DNA from: Armigeres subalbatus
Lineage: Eukaryota > Arthropoda > Insecta > Diptera > Culicidae
Length of the DNA: 64,000 nucleotides
NCBI RefSeq assembly: GCF_024139115.2
Contig: NW_026943408.1
Coordinates: 124,001-188,000 of the forward strand
Reading direction: 5' to 3'
Positions 54,560-64,000 of this stretch are shown piece after piece. Under the pieces are notes generated by a model. It was not told where the DNA came from. It did no database searches and worked only from the letters and a program-made list of their open reading frames with translations. Each line of letters opens with the position of its first letter. The first letter of the stretch is position 1. The position numbers and the translations under genes were made by a program.

Positions 54560-54690
54560 TGATGAATGTGGGGCTGTCTATAAACCACATAGACTCTTAA
54601 GGGGGGGAGGGGTTTCAAATGAGTCTACGAAGGGGGACGAGGGGTATACGGTATACCTACCGTATACCTACGTAGATTTTTTTATTGCTC
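54560..54690. repeat. Possible MITE fragment with palindromic GTATAC words
   Basis: GGGGCTGTCTATAAACCACA is followed by a G-rich run, GAGTCTACGAAGGGGGACGA and the palindromic cluster GGTATACGGTATACCTACCG with TATACCTACGTAG. The opening resembles the CCATAAAGTACGTCACGC MITE style but the right end is not clear. Confidence 0.4.
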
Positions 54691-54737
54691 GTTGTTTTCG
54701 ACTGTGATTGATTTTTGACGACGGTATTTTTCGGCTC

Positions 54738-55174
54738 TTTTGATAAGCTAAAACGAGTTTTGCGTCAATTATCCGACGTTTCGGTGTTTATTACACCTTC
54801 TTCAGGGATTTTTAAAATTTAAATGTTTTACAGAGAATTTTATGGACCAGTCTAAAAGGTATGTTTGTGCTGTTTGACTTACAGAGGCTGTGTTTTGTTG
54901 TACTTATGAGGGTCATGTCTGACATATTTTGCTGTTTAAGAGTTTTAGTAATGGAGTCCAACTACGACTATTTTTTTCGTGAATAAAATTGTGTGTTTGA
55001 TTTTAACATTTTTATCACTTACTGCATGTGTTTCAATTTTTATGCACTCAACTGTTCTATTCAAATATTTCTACGAAAAGCTTTGTAAAACATTCAAAAT
55101 TTTAGAAATCCCTGAAGAAGGTATAATAAACAACGAAACGTCGGAAAGTTGACGCAAAACCCGCTTATCATAAA
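54738..55174. mobile_element. Element with about 65-bp inverted ends (CCTGAAGAAGG / GAAACGTCGG)
   Basis: The left arm (54738-54812) contains GCGTCAATTATCCGACGTTT and ACACCTTCTTCAGGGATTTT. The right arm (55105-55174) is the inverse with AATCCCTGAAGAAGGTATAA and CGAAACGTCGGAAAGTTGAC. The interior of about 290 bp is AT-rich and non-coding. GAAGAAGG plus GAAACGTCGG words are common in arthropod dispersed repeats. Confidence 0.75.
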
Positions 55175-55734
55175 GACTGAACCTAAAAATAATTTTTCTG
55201 TGTCAAACAGGAAAATTCTCCGAATTATTATGTAAAAACTTTCGAAAAAAATTCAAAATTTACATGTGAATATTATATTTTGATTTTCGGCAGAAACTTC
55301 TTTGGAATCTAGAAGTGATTTTTTTTTAAATTTTTACGGGCAATTATATCGCACTTCAACAAAAAAAAATGTTATTAACGAAGGAAGTATTTTGGAATAT
55401 TAAAAAAAAGACTTTGGTATTGGTAAATCGTACATAACTTTTGATAGAAAAAACATACACCTGAGTTTTTCGGACACAATGCACAATATAAGCTAAGCTT
55501 TTCATCGATCACAGTGGTTCCTCCATAGGTCATAAATCCAAAAATATGACTTTATCGTAATTAAACAAGTTATCCCTAAACTGCTACTTCAATGTATACT
55601 ATATAAGATACAATAGTCATTTTATAGAATTTGAGCTAATATGCTCTGTACGGCTCTGTATAAGGCTTCGAATTTGAGATAATCCAGGTAAATAAACTAT
55701 ACGTGAAAATGTTGGCATACCTCATGAAACTTAT
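55175..55734. other. Unassigned AT-rich stretch
   Basis: No gene or repeat boundary recognised. Confidence 0.35.
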
Positions 55735-57110
55735 GTTTTACCCTTGAATTCCCTCTTGAAATATCCTGTGAGTAGTTATTTACACTCTAATCTGTCATCT
55801 ACATGCTATTTCAGCTGCGACCGTCCGTAACCAAACAAATGGTCAACGAACAACTGTGTTTGATGAACGGATTCACAATTTTCTTCTGAATTTCATTAAT
55901 ATCATTCACCAAGAAAATATGTTTCTCCTTCAGATCCCCTCCAGAAACATTCCCTGAGTAAATTTTTACACTATTATCTATCATATAAAGGCTATTTCAG
56001 CTGTGACCATCTGCGACCAAGCAAATGGTAAACAAATAACTTTACTATGTTTCTTCGACGGAAACACAATTTTCTTCTAAATTTTATTATCTTCACGGAA
56101 ACACAATTTTCTTCTAAAATTTGTTATCTTCATCCTCCAAGAAAATATGTTTCCCCTTCGAATTCCCTCCAGAAACATCCTGTGAGTAAATATTTACACT
56201 CTAATATGTCATCTAAACACAGAGAACAGACGTTCATCTTCATTCGCGTGCTTGTGTGAAAGTTTGTACTGGTCATTTTGAAGTATGTCGTTATGTCCCC
56301 GTTGCGCGGTGCTAGTGTGCTGATAAATATGGTTAAAATTTGCCGTGTTTTACTTTTTAGCGCTAGTGTTCATTCCGAATTGCTCCTAGGCTCGCTCCTA
56401 GGTGGCAGCACTACATTGTTTATGTAGTGTATGCCAACGCCATCACTTAGTGAGATTGAGTTTTTATGTCGGGCAGCCTGCGTTGGCGGCGCTGAGGAGT
56501 GATTCAAATCTTTACAAACGTTTTTAACAAAATTTTGTTCGAGCATCCATGTCTGTTCTCTGTGATCTAAAGCCTATTTCAGCTGCGCCCAAGCAAATGG
56601 TAATCAAATAGCTTCCTTATGTTTCTTCGACGGAAACACAGTTTTCTTCTAAATTTTGCTATCTTCATCCTCCAAGAAACTATGTTTCCTCCAGAAACAT
56701 CCGCTAAGTAAATATTTACACTCTAATCTGTCATCTAAAGGCTGTGTCAGCTGCGACCATTTGCAACCAAGCGAATGGTAAACAAACGACTTTACTGTTT
56801 CTTCGACGGAAAGACAATTTTCTTCAAAATTTTGTTATCTCCATCCTCCAAAAAATATGTTTTTCCTTGAAATCCCATCCAGAAAAATCCTTTGGATGAA
56901 TATTTACGCTCCTATCTTTCATCTAAAGGCTATTTCAGCTGCAACCGTCTACGACAAAACTGAGGGTAAACAAATAACAAAATTATGTTATTTGAACAGA
57001 TATAATGTGTTCTGATCAATTTAGTCGTGTACCGTTTCAATTTCTTTTTGAATATCCTTCAAGTGTATTCATATTTCTGGCTGCTATCTAAATGGAATTT
57101 CAGTTACCAC
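55735..57110 (+). repeat. Tandem array of about 170-185-bp units, interrupted by a MITE
   Basis: About six units. The landmark AAAATATGTTTCTCCTTC-like word and following TCCCTCCAGAAACATCC recur near 55735, 55920, 56145, 56690, 56858 and 57045. Each unit also has TATTTACACTCTAATCTGTC, AAGGCTATTTCAGCTGCGAC, CCAAGCAAATGGTAAACAAA and GACGGAAACACAATTTTCTT. One unit has a 35-bp internal duplication near 56055-56120. The MITE at 56218-56564 splits the third and fourth units. Confidence 0.85.
56218..56564. mobile_element. 347-bp MITE with CACAGAGAACAGAC ends
   Basis: Both ends are CACAGAGAACAGAC in inverted orientation (14 bp exact). The direct repeat ATCTAAA flanks it (56211-56217 and 56565-56571), and sister units of the array show the empty site GTCATCTAAAGGCT. 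The interior has CATTCGCGTGCTTGTGTGAA and two TCCTAGGCTCGCTCCTAGG-like words. No frame. Confidence 0.88.
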
Positions 57111-57118
57111 AGTCTGTG

Positions 57119-57313
57119 ACTCCTTGGCCGTGCGGTAAGACGCGCGGCTACAAAGCAAGACCATGCTGAGGGTGGCTGGGTTCGATTCCCGGTGCCGGTC
57201 TAGGCAATTTTCGGATTGGAAATTGCTTCGACTTCCCTGGGCATAGAAGTATCATCGTGTTAGCCTCATGATATACGAATGCAATACGATATACGATATA
57301 CGATATACGATAT
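57119..57313 (+). mobile_element. Feilai-like SINE, 3' part replaced by an ATACGAT tail
   Basis: Bases 57119-57270 match 25432-25608 of the complete SINE, including the A-box-like GCGGTAAGACGCGCGGCTAC and the B-box GGGTTCGATTCCC. After CCTCATGATATACGAATGCA the body ends in four or five copies of a GATATAC word instead of the normal 3' half. Confidence 0.8.
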
Positions 57314-57317
57314 ACGA

Positions 57318-57425
57318 ATTCTTTCTCATATACTAAGTATACGTAAAGGCTATACGTTTGTTCCAAAAACGAACTGCTATAGGATGCCCGGAGACCCATA
57401 GTATTAGATACCAGATGATATATGT
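57318..57425. mobile_element. GCCTTTCTCG-family MITE fragment
   Basis: TTCTCATATACTAAGTATAC, GTAAAGGCTATACGTTTGTT and CCCGGAGACCCATAGTATTA parallel 35633-35730. The rest of the element is missing. Confidence 0.55.
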
Positions 57426-58250
57426 CTTCCCGCGAGTAAGCGTAGCATTTTTGTGGCGTGAAGAACCTCATGAACAACAACTGGAGCTGAAATTGAATAA
57501 ATTCATAAATTTAATTACTCACATCGTCAACCAAGAAATCAACGTAAAATGTAATTAAAAATTTAAAAAGATTAGAGTCGGGTTCGGAAAGAATATTAAA
57601 TCAGATTGAATGCTTACCAGACAATACCAGTTGAAAATTTTATTCTTTCACTGCTTTTTGCTTTTTCCCGTGGAGCACGTCAGAGGAGCAAATGAAAAAT
57701 AAATGAACGTCAGAGGTTATACGTTTGACAGACGGAGTTGCTGAATCTCGGTTAAACTTTGAATCGATCATTATGGCAAACTTGACTGCCGAGTTTCAGT
57801 AACTTGTAAAAACGTCATATTTATTCACGAGATATCAGTAAAAATAAGCCTTAAGGATCTTATTCGTCAATTTATTTTACCGAGGTAAAAAAAAACTATT
57901 AAGTGTAGGCCCGGATACCGAGGAATTTGAGTAGGTATTTCAACTGTCTGCAAGGTAACATTATTTATGTTTTATTTTGAGACTGCTATTGGTAGCGGGG
58001 ACTAAATACGATGAATCCTTAATTACCACAACGTATTGCCCAAGCTAGAAAATGGATTAAGCTAGGGCTCTGTTTGGTAGATCTTACACCGTGACACGCT
58101 ACGTCAAAGAGATCTATCGTGTTACGGGGTAAACAGGACCCAGAAGAATTGGTTATGTTTGAATACTTTCAAAAAAGTATTTCGCAAGTCTTCAACGCCA
58201 TTTTTCTCGGAATGAGTGAATTGTTACATAGGACCTTTTGTCGAAATATT
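57426..58250. other. Unassigned stretch
   Basis: No gene. 57735-57830 has an imperfect inverted repeat (GAGTTGCTGAATCTCGG against CCGAGTTTCAGTAACTTG) that may be a decayed MITE. Confidence 0.35.
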
Positions 58251-58254
58251 TTTG

Positions 58255-58530
58255 AAAACCCTGATAAATCCACCTATCGGTTGTAATGCCTTTCTCGTGC
58301 ATTATGTAGTATCTTGTATTTTGGCCATAACTTTTGAGCCCATAATCCAATATAGCTTATTTTCAATAGGAAATAATCAGACCAATGTTGCGAGCAAATC
58401 AGTTCAAGATAAATGACGGAAAAAAGTGCGAAACTTTTTGAATCATTTTTGGTATAGAAAGTGGTATTTGGCCATGAGCCCATATTTCGATCCGGCAAAT
58501 TTTCAATGAGAAACAATGGTTTCTCCATCG
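58255..58530. mobile_element. GCCTTFTCTCG-family MITE copy, about 1.5 core units
   Basis: The left end is AACCCTGATAAATCCACCTA followed by TGCCTTTCTCGTGC. The core is inverted relative to 35850: TTTTGGCCATAACTTTTGAG, AATAGGAAATAATCAGACCA, TGTTGCGAGCAAATC. A second partial core (TATTTGGCCATGAGCCCATA) follows at 58465, so duplication of the core has started here too. The family name is as given at 35620-38335 (ends GCCTTTCTCG). Confidence 0.7.
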
Positions 58531-59479
58531 AATAGGGTTATGCGCTAATTCGTCCATGGCGCTAGCATTCGTCATATCAAATTCTAAATCACTAAATACT
58601 CGCGAATCGTAAACTAAAATAATGAACTAACCATCTGGCGAGATAGTAAAAAGTGTACACTACGATCTGCATTCATTTAAATTACATTCCGGTGTTACTT
58701 ACTTGAAATACAGCTAAATTTAACTTTGCGGCAGTGACTTTTTCACAATTTCCTACGTTACCCGTGCGACGAAGGAAAATCCAGTTCGTTCACTGCTGTA
58801 GAAGACGCGCAACACCGCAGGAGGGTGAAACAGCTGTCAAACTACATAGATAACCCATCTACCTCACATCGTATTTGGTACTCTCGTTTTTGGTACCCAG
58901 TTTTTGGTTAGTTCACCCTAATAAATGGCATAATAGAGTAAACGAGTTCTCTGACCTAAGTGCCTATTTTCGATAATTATTGAATTATCCACCATGATTT
59001 CGATGAAAACATGCAATTATGTTGATTTTTTGTCCAGTAAACATTAGTATAGATGAAATAATGATCGATTCCATCAAAAGAGATAATAAATCATCGAGGA
59101 AGATAGTCGGTGTTTACGGAATAGTCGGTGTTGGCGGAATACCTGTTATAGAAAAGACATATTGGGTACTAAATTTCAACGCAAAACATGAACTGTTTGA
59201 CAATTGAGTGACTAAAATGTTTGCGAATGAAATGAAAGGTCCACCCAGCAGTAAAAATACGGAATGAGTTAATTTTTACTATTGTTATTTGAAACAAAAG
59301 ACAGTGACTTATGTTGCATATGGAATCCCCAGCCGAATGGTAATAAAAGTACAGTTTTTTAACTAGTGCAATATCATTCGATAATATTTATTCAATGATT
59401 TTGTTCGCATAAAAAATATATACATATAAAAAAAAAACAATCATGTTCTTCAATCTGGTCATTTTAGGTATTACAATAT
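58531..59479. other. Unassigned AT-rich stretch beyond the transposase stop
   Basis: No second gene. Part of this should be the 3' flank of the P-type element, but I could not find a terminal inverted repeat pairing with sequence above 60760. Confidence 0.35.
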
Positions 59480-60699
59480 TCAATGTCCTTCAAACAAAAT
59501 GAGCTTGGTTAGCTTGCTGCGAATAGGTTTCTTGAAGGGTAAAACAGACTTAGCATAGCATGACAATCTTATGTTCAAATAATAATCAACAGTTATCTTT
59601 AACAGATCAATTCGATGATTGCCGTTAGGTTCATTATCTTCCACTATATGGGACGTCAAAACATCAAATACTTCATTAAATTCATTTTGAATTCTTTGTA
59701 ACGTACAGCCGAACAGTACGTCATAGTACTTAGTAAGGTTGAAGTTTTTCTCATCTCCCACAAGGATTTTGAATTCAATCTCGGTGACTTTGCAAATTGT
59801 GTAAATGCTTTTGCTCACGAGGCCTACTGTCTTATCGGCTAGCGCGCCATCTACACATTTCTTACAGCGAATTGAATTGAGAAGTTTTTTTTGTACTGCC
59901 TGAGAATTCTGCTGAATCGCTGCTCCAATGTACAAATCGTCCATAAATGTATCTAAATAAAGAATTTCGTCAAGTAAACTTTCCTTCACAGCTTCAAAGT
60001 TCTCAAATTCGCATAAACTGTCAAAACTACGATTATTATTCACCCTGTCCAAGCAATGCCTTGTTTTCTCCTCAGCAACCAGTATGTCCGATTCATTGAA
60101 ATCTATGCAATTAGCTCGCAGTGTACTTTTTATGTTATTATGTGTAATTAACCTTTTATAAGCCGCCTTGAATTGCGATACAGTGGGGTTACACCCTCCC
60201 TTGGCACGTACAGCCGCAAAAAATGTTTCGACATGATCCTGGGAATAACGATATGTTGGAATACGAGAGAGTGATTTTTTCTCACGGACGTATTCAATAA
60301 ACATTCCCCGGAAACTTTGTATGTTAGCCAAAAATCCGACGTATCCTGTTTTGAAGATACTATGTAAAATATTTTCGCCAGAAGGAAGCTTAATGCCTCG
60401 AATGAAGTATTCGGCATTTGTCATAACAGAATCAACTCTCTCAAAGTTTTCCTCGCACATCGGTATTTTCAATCCTTTCGAAAAACTGTTTTTGGAATTC
60501 ATTACATCGAAGAGATCGTTAAAAACCCTTATGAAATCCACTGTTGCATCCACTTCGGAGAATTTAGAATCATTCGTTTTAAGGACTTCAAGTGCGTTGG
60601 CTACACTTCCACTCAACGTCTGAGCTGCCAGCAGCACGTTCATTTTTTGATTCTGGAAATGCACATGTCGATCGGATAAATTTTGAGCTAGCTTGATGC
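59480..60699 (-). CDS. P-element-type (THAP9-like) transposase, C-terminal half
   Basis: An uninterrupted exon of about 406 codons. It opens GIKLAQNLSDRHVHFQNQKM and LAAQTLSGSVANALEVL, like the region of P-element and THAP9 transposases just after the nucleotide-binding insert. FIRVFNDLFDVMNSK follows. The family signature RYSQDHVETFFAAVRAKGG lies about 150-170 residues into the exon, then NPTVSQFKAAYKRLITHNNI, and it ends LTKLILFEGH-stop. The Glu in SQDHVE is, as I recall, the third catalytic acidic residue of the family. The enzyme cuts and joins transposon ends in the nucleus. The N-terminal THAP zinc finger and the first two catalytic Asp residues are not present: upstream of the intron (60700-60760) the frame closes at a TAG near 60816. 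It is therefore 5'-truncated but otherwise undamaged. It could be a young dead copy or part of a domesticated gene. Confidence 0.85.
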
Positions 60700-60760
60700 C
60701 TGTAATGTATAATAAAATTGATTTAGGGTTTTTTATTGTAAAATTAAAAATTATTTTTAC
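60700..60760 (-). other. 61-bp intron of the P-type transposase
   Basis: On the minus strand the donor is GTCAG|GTAAAAATAA and the acceptor ATTATACATTACAG|GC, length 61 bp, AT-rich. Splicing places one base of a Gly codon (G|GC) before GIKLAQ. Short introns of this size are usual in mosquitoes. Reading through instead adds about 20 residues of low-complexity sequence unlike the family. Confidence 0.7.
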
Positions 60761-61320
60761 CTGACATGTCTGTGTGTGTGAATGTGTGTGTATTAGACCT
60801 TCGAACAACTTGTTTGAAGAAATCCTAACGTGCAAATTTATGACAAATGTTCAGCTTCTGATTTTTTAGAATTTAACGATAAATCGCAGAGTAACATTTA
60901 TATTACTCAAATTTTTAGAGAAAAAAAGAGGAATAATAATATAATAAATTAGCAATCATTTGTCATAAATTCAAAAATTTTGTAGAACAACGACTTTTGT
61001 GGGAAACAGCATTTTTGTGCACTTAAAAGCTTGAAAATCACTTTAACATGGACAAAACATGAACGGAACGAATCGAAATGTTCACAAGACTTGTAGAGCA
61101 CACCCAAAGCTTCCGTATAGAGGTTGTTGCGATAGTTTTCGACGTTTATATCTCTTGTTAGTTTTTTTCCAAAATTGAAAATAGCCCAAAAACACTAAAT
61201 TGGCTTGAGCCACTTCGAAATTTCATCCGAATTAGCTGCAAATTTGACATAAGACTTATTTTAGAATAAGAATTGTGATTCTGGGCTGACCGATTGAATT
61301 TTTGATACTTTTTGAAAACA
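60761..61320. other. Upstream remnant of the P-type element, with an inverted repeat
   Basis: 60761-60815 is open in the spliced phase but is dominated by a CA microsatellite (60768-60792). 60836-60850 and 60957-60974 form an inverted repeat (TTTATGACAAATG) around a 105-bp AT-rich loop, perhaps a small MITE that removed the 5' exons. No THAP domain is seen up to 61320. Confidence 0.45.
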
Positions 61321-61324
61321 TGAA

Positions 61325-61555
61325 GAGGTCTAGTGTGTATGTATGTGCAAAAAAAACTCACTTATTTTTTAGCACTTATACTTAACCGATTTTCTCGGAA
61401 CAAGTTGCATTCGAAGTGGAGTCATATCCTTTTGTTTTGTAATAAAAATTGGCCAGATCGCACAATGGGTCTAAAAGCTGTGGCAAAAATACTATTTTTG
61501 CATATGCACTAGAAAGGCATAAACACCGCTAGGTGGATTTATCAGGTTTATTTTC
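61325..61555 (+). mobile_element. GCCTTTCTCG-family MITE, single-core copy
   Basis: Core words: TTTAGCACTTATACTTAACC, TCGGAACAAGTTGCATTCGA, ATTGGCCAGATCGCACAATG. The right end is CTAGAAAGGCATAAACACCG and CTAGGTGGATTTATCAGG. Exactly one copy of the unit that is repeated about eleven times at 35850-37660. Confidence 0.75.
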
Positions 61556-61830
61556 GTTTATTATTTTCACAATAACAAGCATCTTCTCACCCACGCATCT
61601 TCCTCGAGAATGTAAATTGAACGTTGTTGATTAGATTTTTGCAAATAATATTGAAATCGGCTCCGTAAAGTATGATAATGACTGAGCCTACCAAATAATT
61701 AAAAAATAGGCTGTTTAACCCGAAAAATAATGAAAGTACCCCATTTTGCTGTATAATTTCCGTAATTTATATTTATGACCGCCCTTCTAGGGGAATGGAA
61801 CCACTGTGCGATGTATTCATATTCAAAAAA

Positions 61831-61986
61831 GGGGTGATTCAAATATGACGTCCACTACTTATTGGGATTTCTAGACCCCCCTCCCCCCTCTGTCCCGCTT
61901 TTTTGTATACCTAGTACATGTACTGTCACAAAATCTTAGACCCCCTCCCCCCCTATAACCTGTGACATCATTGTTGAACGAACCCA
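61831..61986. mobile_element. MITE-like unit with GGGTGATTCAAATATGACG end
   Basis: The left end is GGGGTGATTCAAATATGACG. The right end, inverted, begins TGGGTTCGTTCAACAATGAT, a loose match. C-rich runs (ACCCCCCTCCCCCCTCTGTC and a second near 61940) lie on both sides of TTTTGTATACCTAGTACATG. Similar in plan to the C-rich MITEs at 16269 and 47819. Confidence 0.55.
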
Positions 61987-62309
61987 AACGGTGGTTGTCA
62001 ACCAGGCGGAAAAATAGTTTTCAAAAAGAAATCCGAAATGGCGGCCAAATTCAGTATGGCTGCCTCTATTTTTACTATCGAAAATTGAGGATACACTTTT
62101 TCTCTTTCCAACGATATGCTGATCTCTATGATCGGTGGAGAAATGTTGGAGTTATGACAGTTTTGGTGAGTCAAGAATTGACAAAAATCAAAGGGTCCAT
62201 TTAAATGATTTCGTGTATAACTAACGACTACTCCTTCTTCCTGTCGGGTACAATATCCACTGCGACCAGATATTTGATCTATTTGATAAAACTAACGACT
62301 AACTAATCT

Positions 62310-62822
62310 ATGCTTTGTGAACGAATTTGATATTGCTCCTTTCATTTCAAATGCACCCGAACCGTTAGTAAAGTTAGGTCCACAGCAACCCCACTCAAGG
62401 TTTATGGTCGTCTTGAAGCCTTCATTGCATTGTTGTACAGAAGCTGTGTTGTCTAATTTGAAAGTATATTATGGATCCAGACGACGTCAATCTCGCTGCA
62501 GAAAATTTCTCGCGAGTCTTGGCTTATATTATAGATAGGCATGTCCCGAAGAAGATCATTCGCGATACCTTCGATGTTCCTTGGATGACAAATGAATTAT
62601 GTACGCTGAAAAGAACGAAGAAGCCCGCCCTCAAAAGATTCACCAAATATCGCTCAAACAACGCAATCTAGACAAAAATATTTTAAGCTCTTTTCTGTTC
62701 TCTACTAAGTTTGCCAGCGTTTTCTCAAACGAAGAGCTCCCTGCCGATTTAATCTCATTGGCCGCACTGAATGTTCCGGTCACAATTAAAACGCTAAGCA
62801 GCGTGGATGTTTCTGATTTCTG
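62310..62822 (+). pseudogene. Jockey-type LINE ORF2 fragment (endonuclease-RT linker)
   Basis: Two frames. 62317-62460 reads FDIAPFISNAPEPLVKLGPQ, resembling the end of a LINE endonuclease. 62471-62671 reads DVNLAAENFSRVLAYIIDRH, then VPWMTNELCTLKRTKKPALK. 62680-62822 in another phase reads STKFASVFSNEELPADLISL and SVDVSDF. This is the linker between endonuclease and RT in Jockey/CR1-type ORF2s. About 60 residues are missing between the second and third blocks. No RT core follows; the element breaks off near 62840. Confidence 0.7.
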
Positions 62823-62869
62823 ATGATGCCGCATCAATTACTCAATTACTCAAGACACACATAGTAAGG

Positions 62870-63030
62870 GTATGCGATAACAAACTTTTTCCTAACGAAA
62901 CGAAACGAAACGAAATTTAAAATTTCTATGTTGACACGGAACGAAACGAAACGAAATATAGATTTACTTTCGAGACTTCGAAACGATACGAAATCAGGGT
63001 CCATTTAATTCGAAATTTTACGAAACGAAA
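62870..63030. repeat. Degenerate CGAAA simple repeat
   Basis: Runs of ACGAAACGAAACGAAACGAA at about 62898, 62940 and 63013 with short spacers. A pentanucleotide repeat in three blocks. Confidence 0.85.
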
Positions 63031-63409
63031 CGAAATTTTAATTTTTTTCCGCGGAATTTTTATTAAATTAGTTTCACATTATGTACGGAATTTTGATTTC
63101 ACTTTTCAAAAACAAATAACTATTTGCGATAAATAGAGAAGATCAATAAGAGAAGAAGTAGTCTGTTGTAAATCACCTCGCTCCCGTTTATATACCATTG
63201 GCGATAAGGCAAGTCTTATTTCACTCAAGAATTATGTGATTATGCAGAAGTATACTTCATATTGACTTATCAGCGTGGTTTTATGGTATAGAGCTAATTA
63301 GAAATTAGAAAATAAATGCATAGATTTAATTTGTTATCCAGTGGGATACTCCGCCGTGCGTGTACGCAGATAGAGAATTGATAATAGCATACATTTACTT
63401 ACTAGAAGA
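63031..63409. other. Unassigned AT-rich stretch
   Basis: No gene or repeat boundary recognised. Confidence 0.35.
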
Positions 63410-63600
63410 AAACTGTAGACCTTTCTAAAAGCACGCTCCATAGTCTTATATACAATTAGCTCGACGAACTGAGCTAGTGTCTGTTTGTCCTTGTATATGT
63501 GTTTGTTCATATTATAATCAATGCAAAAATTGTTGCTAAATTTTCATCTTCAACCGACTTCAATTAAGTGCAAGAAACAGCTGTTATGGTCAGTATGCGT
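63410..63600. mobile_element. GCCTTTCTCG-family MITE fragment, diverged
   Basis: ATAGTCTTATATACAATTAG, CTCGACGAACTGAGCTAGTG, TCTGTTTGTCCTTGTATATG and TTCATCTTCAACCGACTTCA follow the same order as 35718-35890, with the TG run reduced. Ends not found. Confidence 0.5.
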
Positions 63601-63652
63601 TAAAAGCAATAATAAGTAAAGAACTCAGCAATTTGAATGATCTTCCAACCTG

Positions 63653-63875
63653 TTCTGGAGCACGCGCAGTTTGAAGTTTGTATGGAAATTACTATAGGAA
63701 TCGTCCCTTAGTGAAAAAACTGTACCGTGTTGCGACCCATAAACTATTCAAATGTAATCGACACAATGACTTCATAGAATACTTCCTAAGCTAGAGGACA
63801 GCTGTTGTTACGAAACGATCTGACTTTGGTAAGTAATTTTCATAAAAAACTTCAAACTGCGCGTGTTCAGTCTAG
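63653..63875. mobile_element. Inverted-repeat unit with CACGCGCAGTTTGAAGTTT arms
   Basis: CACGCGCAGTTTGAAGTTT at 63661-63679 is exactly inverted near 63848-63866, with weaker similarity outside (TTCTGGAG against CTAGACTGAA). About 170 bp of non-coding DNA lies between. Probably a MITE. Confidence 0.65.
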
Positions 63876-64000
63876 TAACATCCAAATTAGCAATATTTAA
63901 GGAGGATTAATAAAACAACAAATGTCATCGTTTTAGCATAGAGGAGCGAAAAAGTCAAAATTTGAATCACTCTAATGCACAGCTCACCAATTGTATAATC

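Noticed and set aside
57119..57200. Functional tRNA gene at the SINE head
   Set aside because: Nearly identical sequence heads the complete SINE at 25429 with a target duplication, and the homology continues well beyond a tRNA 3' end.

Overview
This window reads as repeat-rich intergenic DNA from a culicine mosquito genome, most likely Aedes. I base that on an AT-rich background, RTE-clade LINEs resembling Aedes JAM1, tRNA-derived SINEs of Feilai type with AAG-rich tails, a BEL/Pao element, a P-type transposase, and many short inverted-repeat elements. The family names come from recognised protein motifs and memory of mosquito repeats. No database was searched. I found no convincing host gene, rRNA gene, functional tRNA or CRISPR array. 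Every long reading frame I can explain belongs to a transposon or is an accident of a tandem repeat.

Layout. 1-4.5 kb: mostly unassigned DNA. 4.5-9.0 kb: a hAT-like element with GGGCCGC-rich ends, containing an inverted-repeat unit and an RTE LINE (copy A) with a 13-bp target duplication. 9.2-12.5 kb: a decayed BEL/Pao element followed by a tandem array of about 63-bp units that each encode two hairpins. 13.0-20.3 kb: a second RTE (copy B) split by a 5.1-kb hAT-like element with an 8-bp target duplication; that element is itself split by a 3.4-kb LINE-type insertion with a 21-bp target duplication. 21-28 kb: SINEs, a dead Jockey-type LINE split by a Feilai-like SINE, and small hairpin elements. 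28.1-30.5 kb: an inverted-repeat element carrying two TA-targeted insertions, one a perfect 329-bp palindrome. 30.8-33.1 kb: a very large foldback built of GGCCGAAA-like words. 33.8-38.7 kb: a piggyBac-like MITE, a 1.4-kb TA element, and a MITE whose core has expanded into a satellite-like array. 38.9-46.3 kb: two more GTCGAAA foldbacks and nested TA elements. 48.6-51.6 kb: an I-type LINE with open RT but broken RNase H, beside a third RTE scrap. 52-58.5 kb: MITEs and a 170-185-bp tandem array invaded by a MITE. 59.5-60.8 kb: an open C-terminal half of a P-element transposase with a 61-bp intron. 61-64 kb: MITEs, a Jockey-type scrap and simple repeats.

The elements do not form a pathway. They form a stratigraphy: at many sites the target duplications, and sometimes an intact copy of the empty site, show which insertion came first. 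The long foldbacks and the palindrome would make double-stranded RNA if transcribed, so a small-RNA role is possible, but that is inference. Boundaries without an exact target duplication are by eye and may be off by tens of bases.
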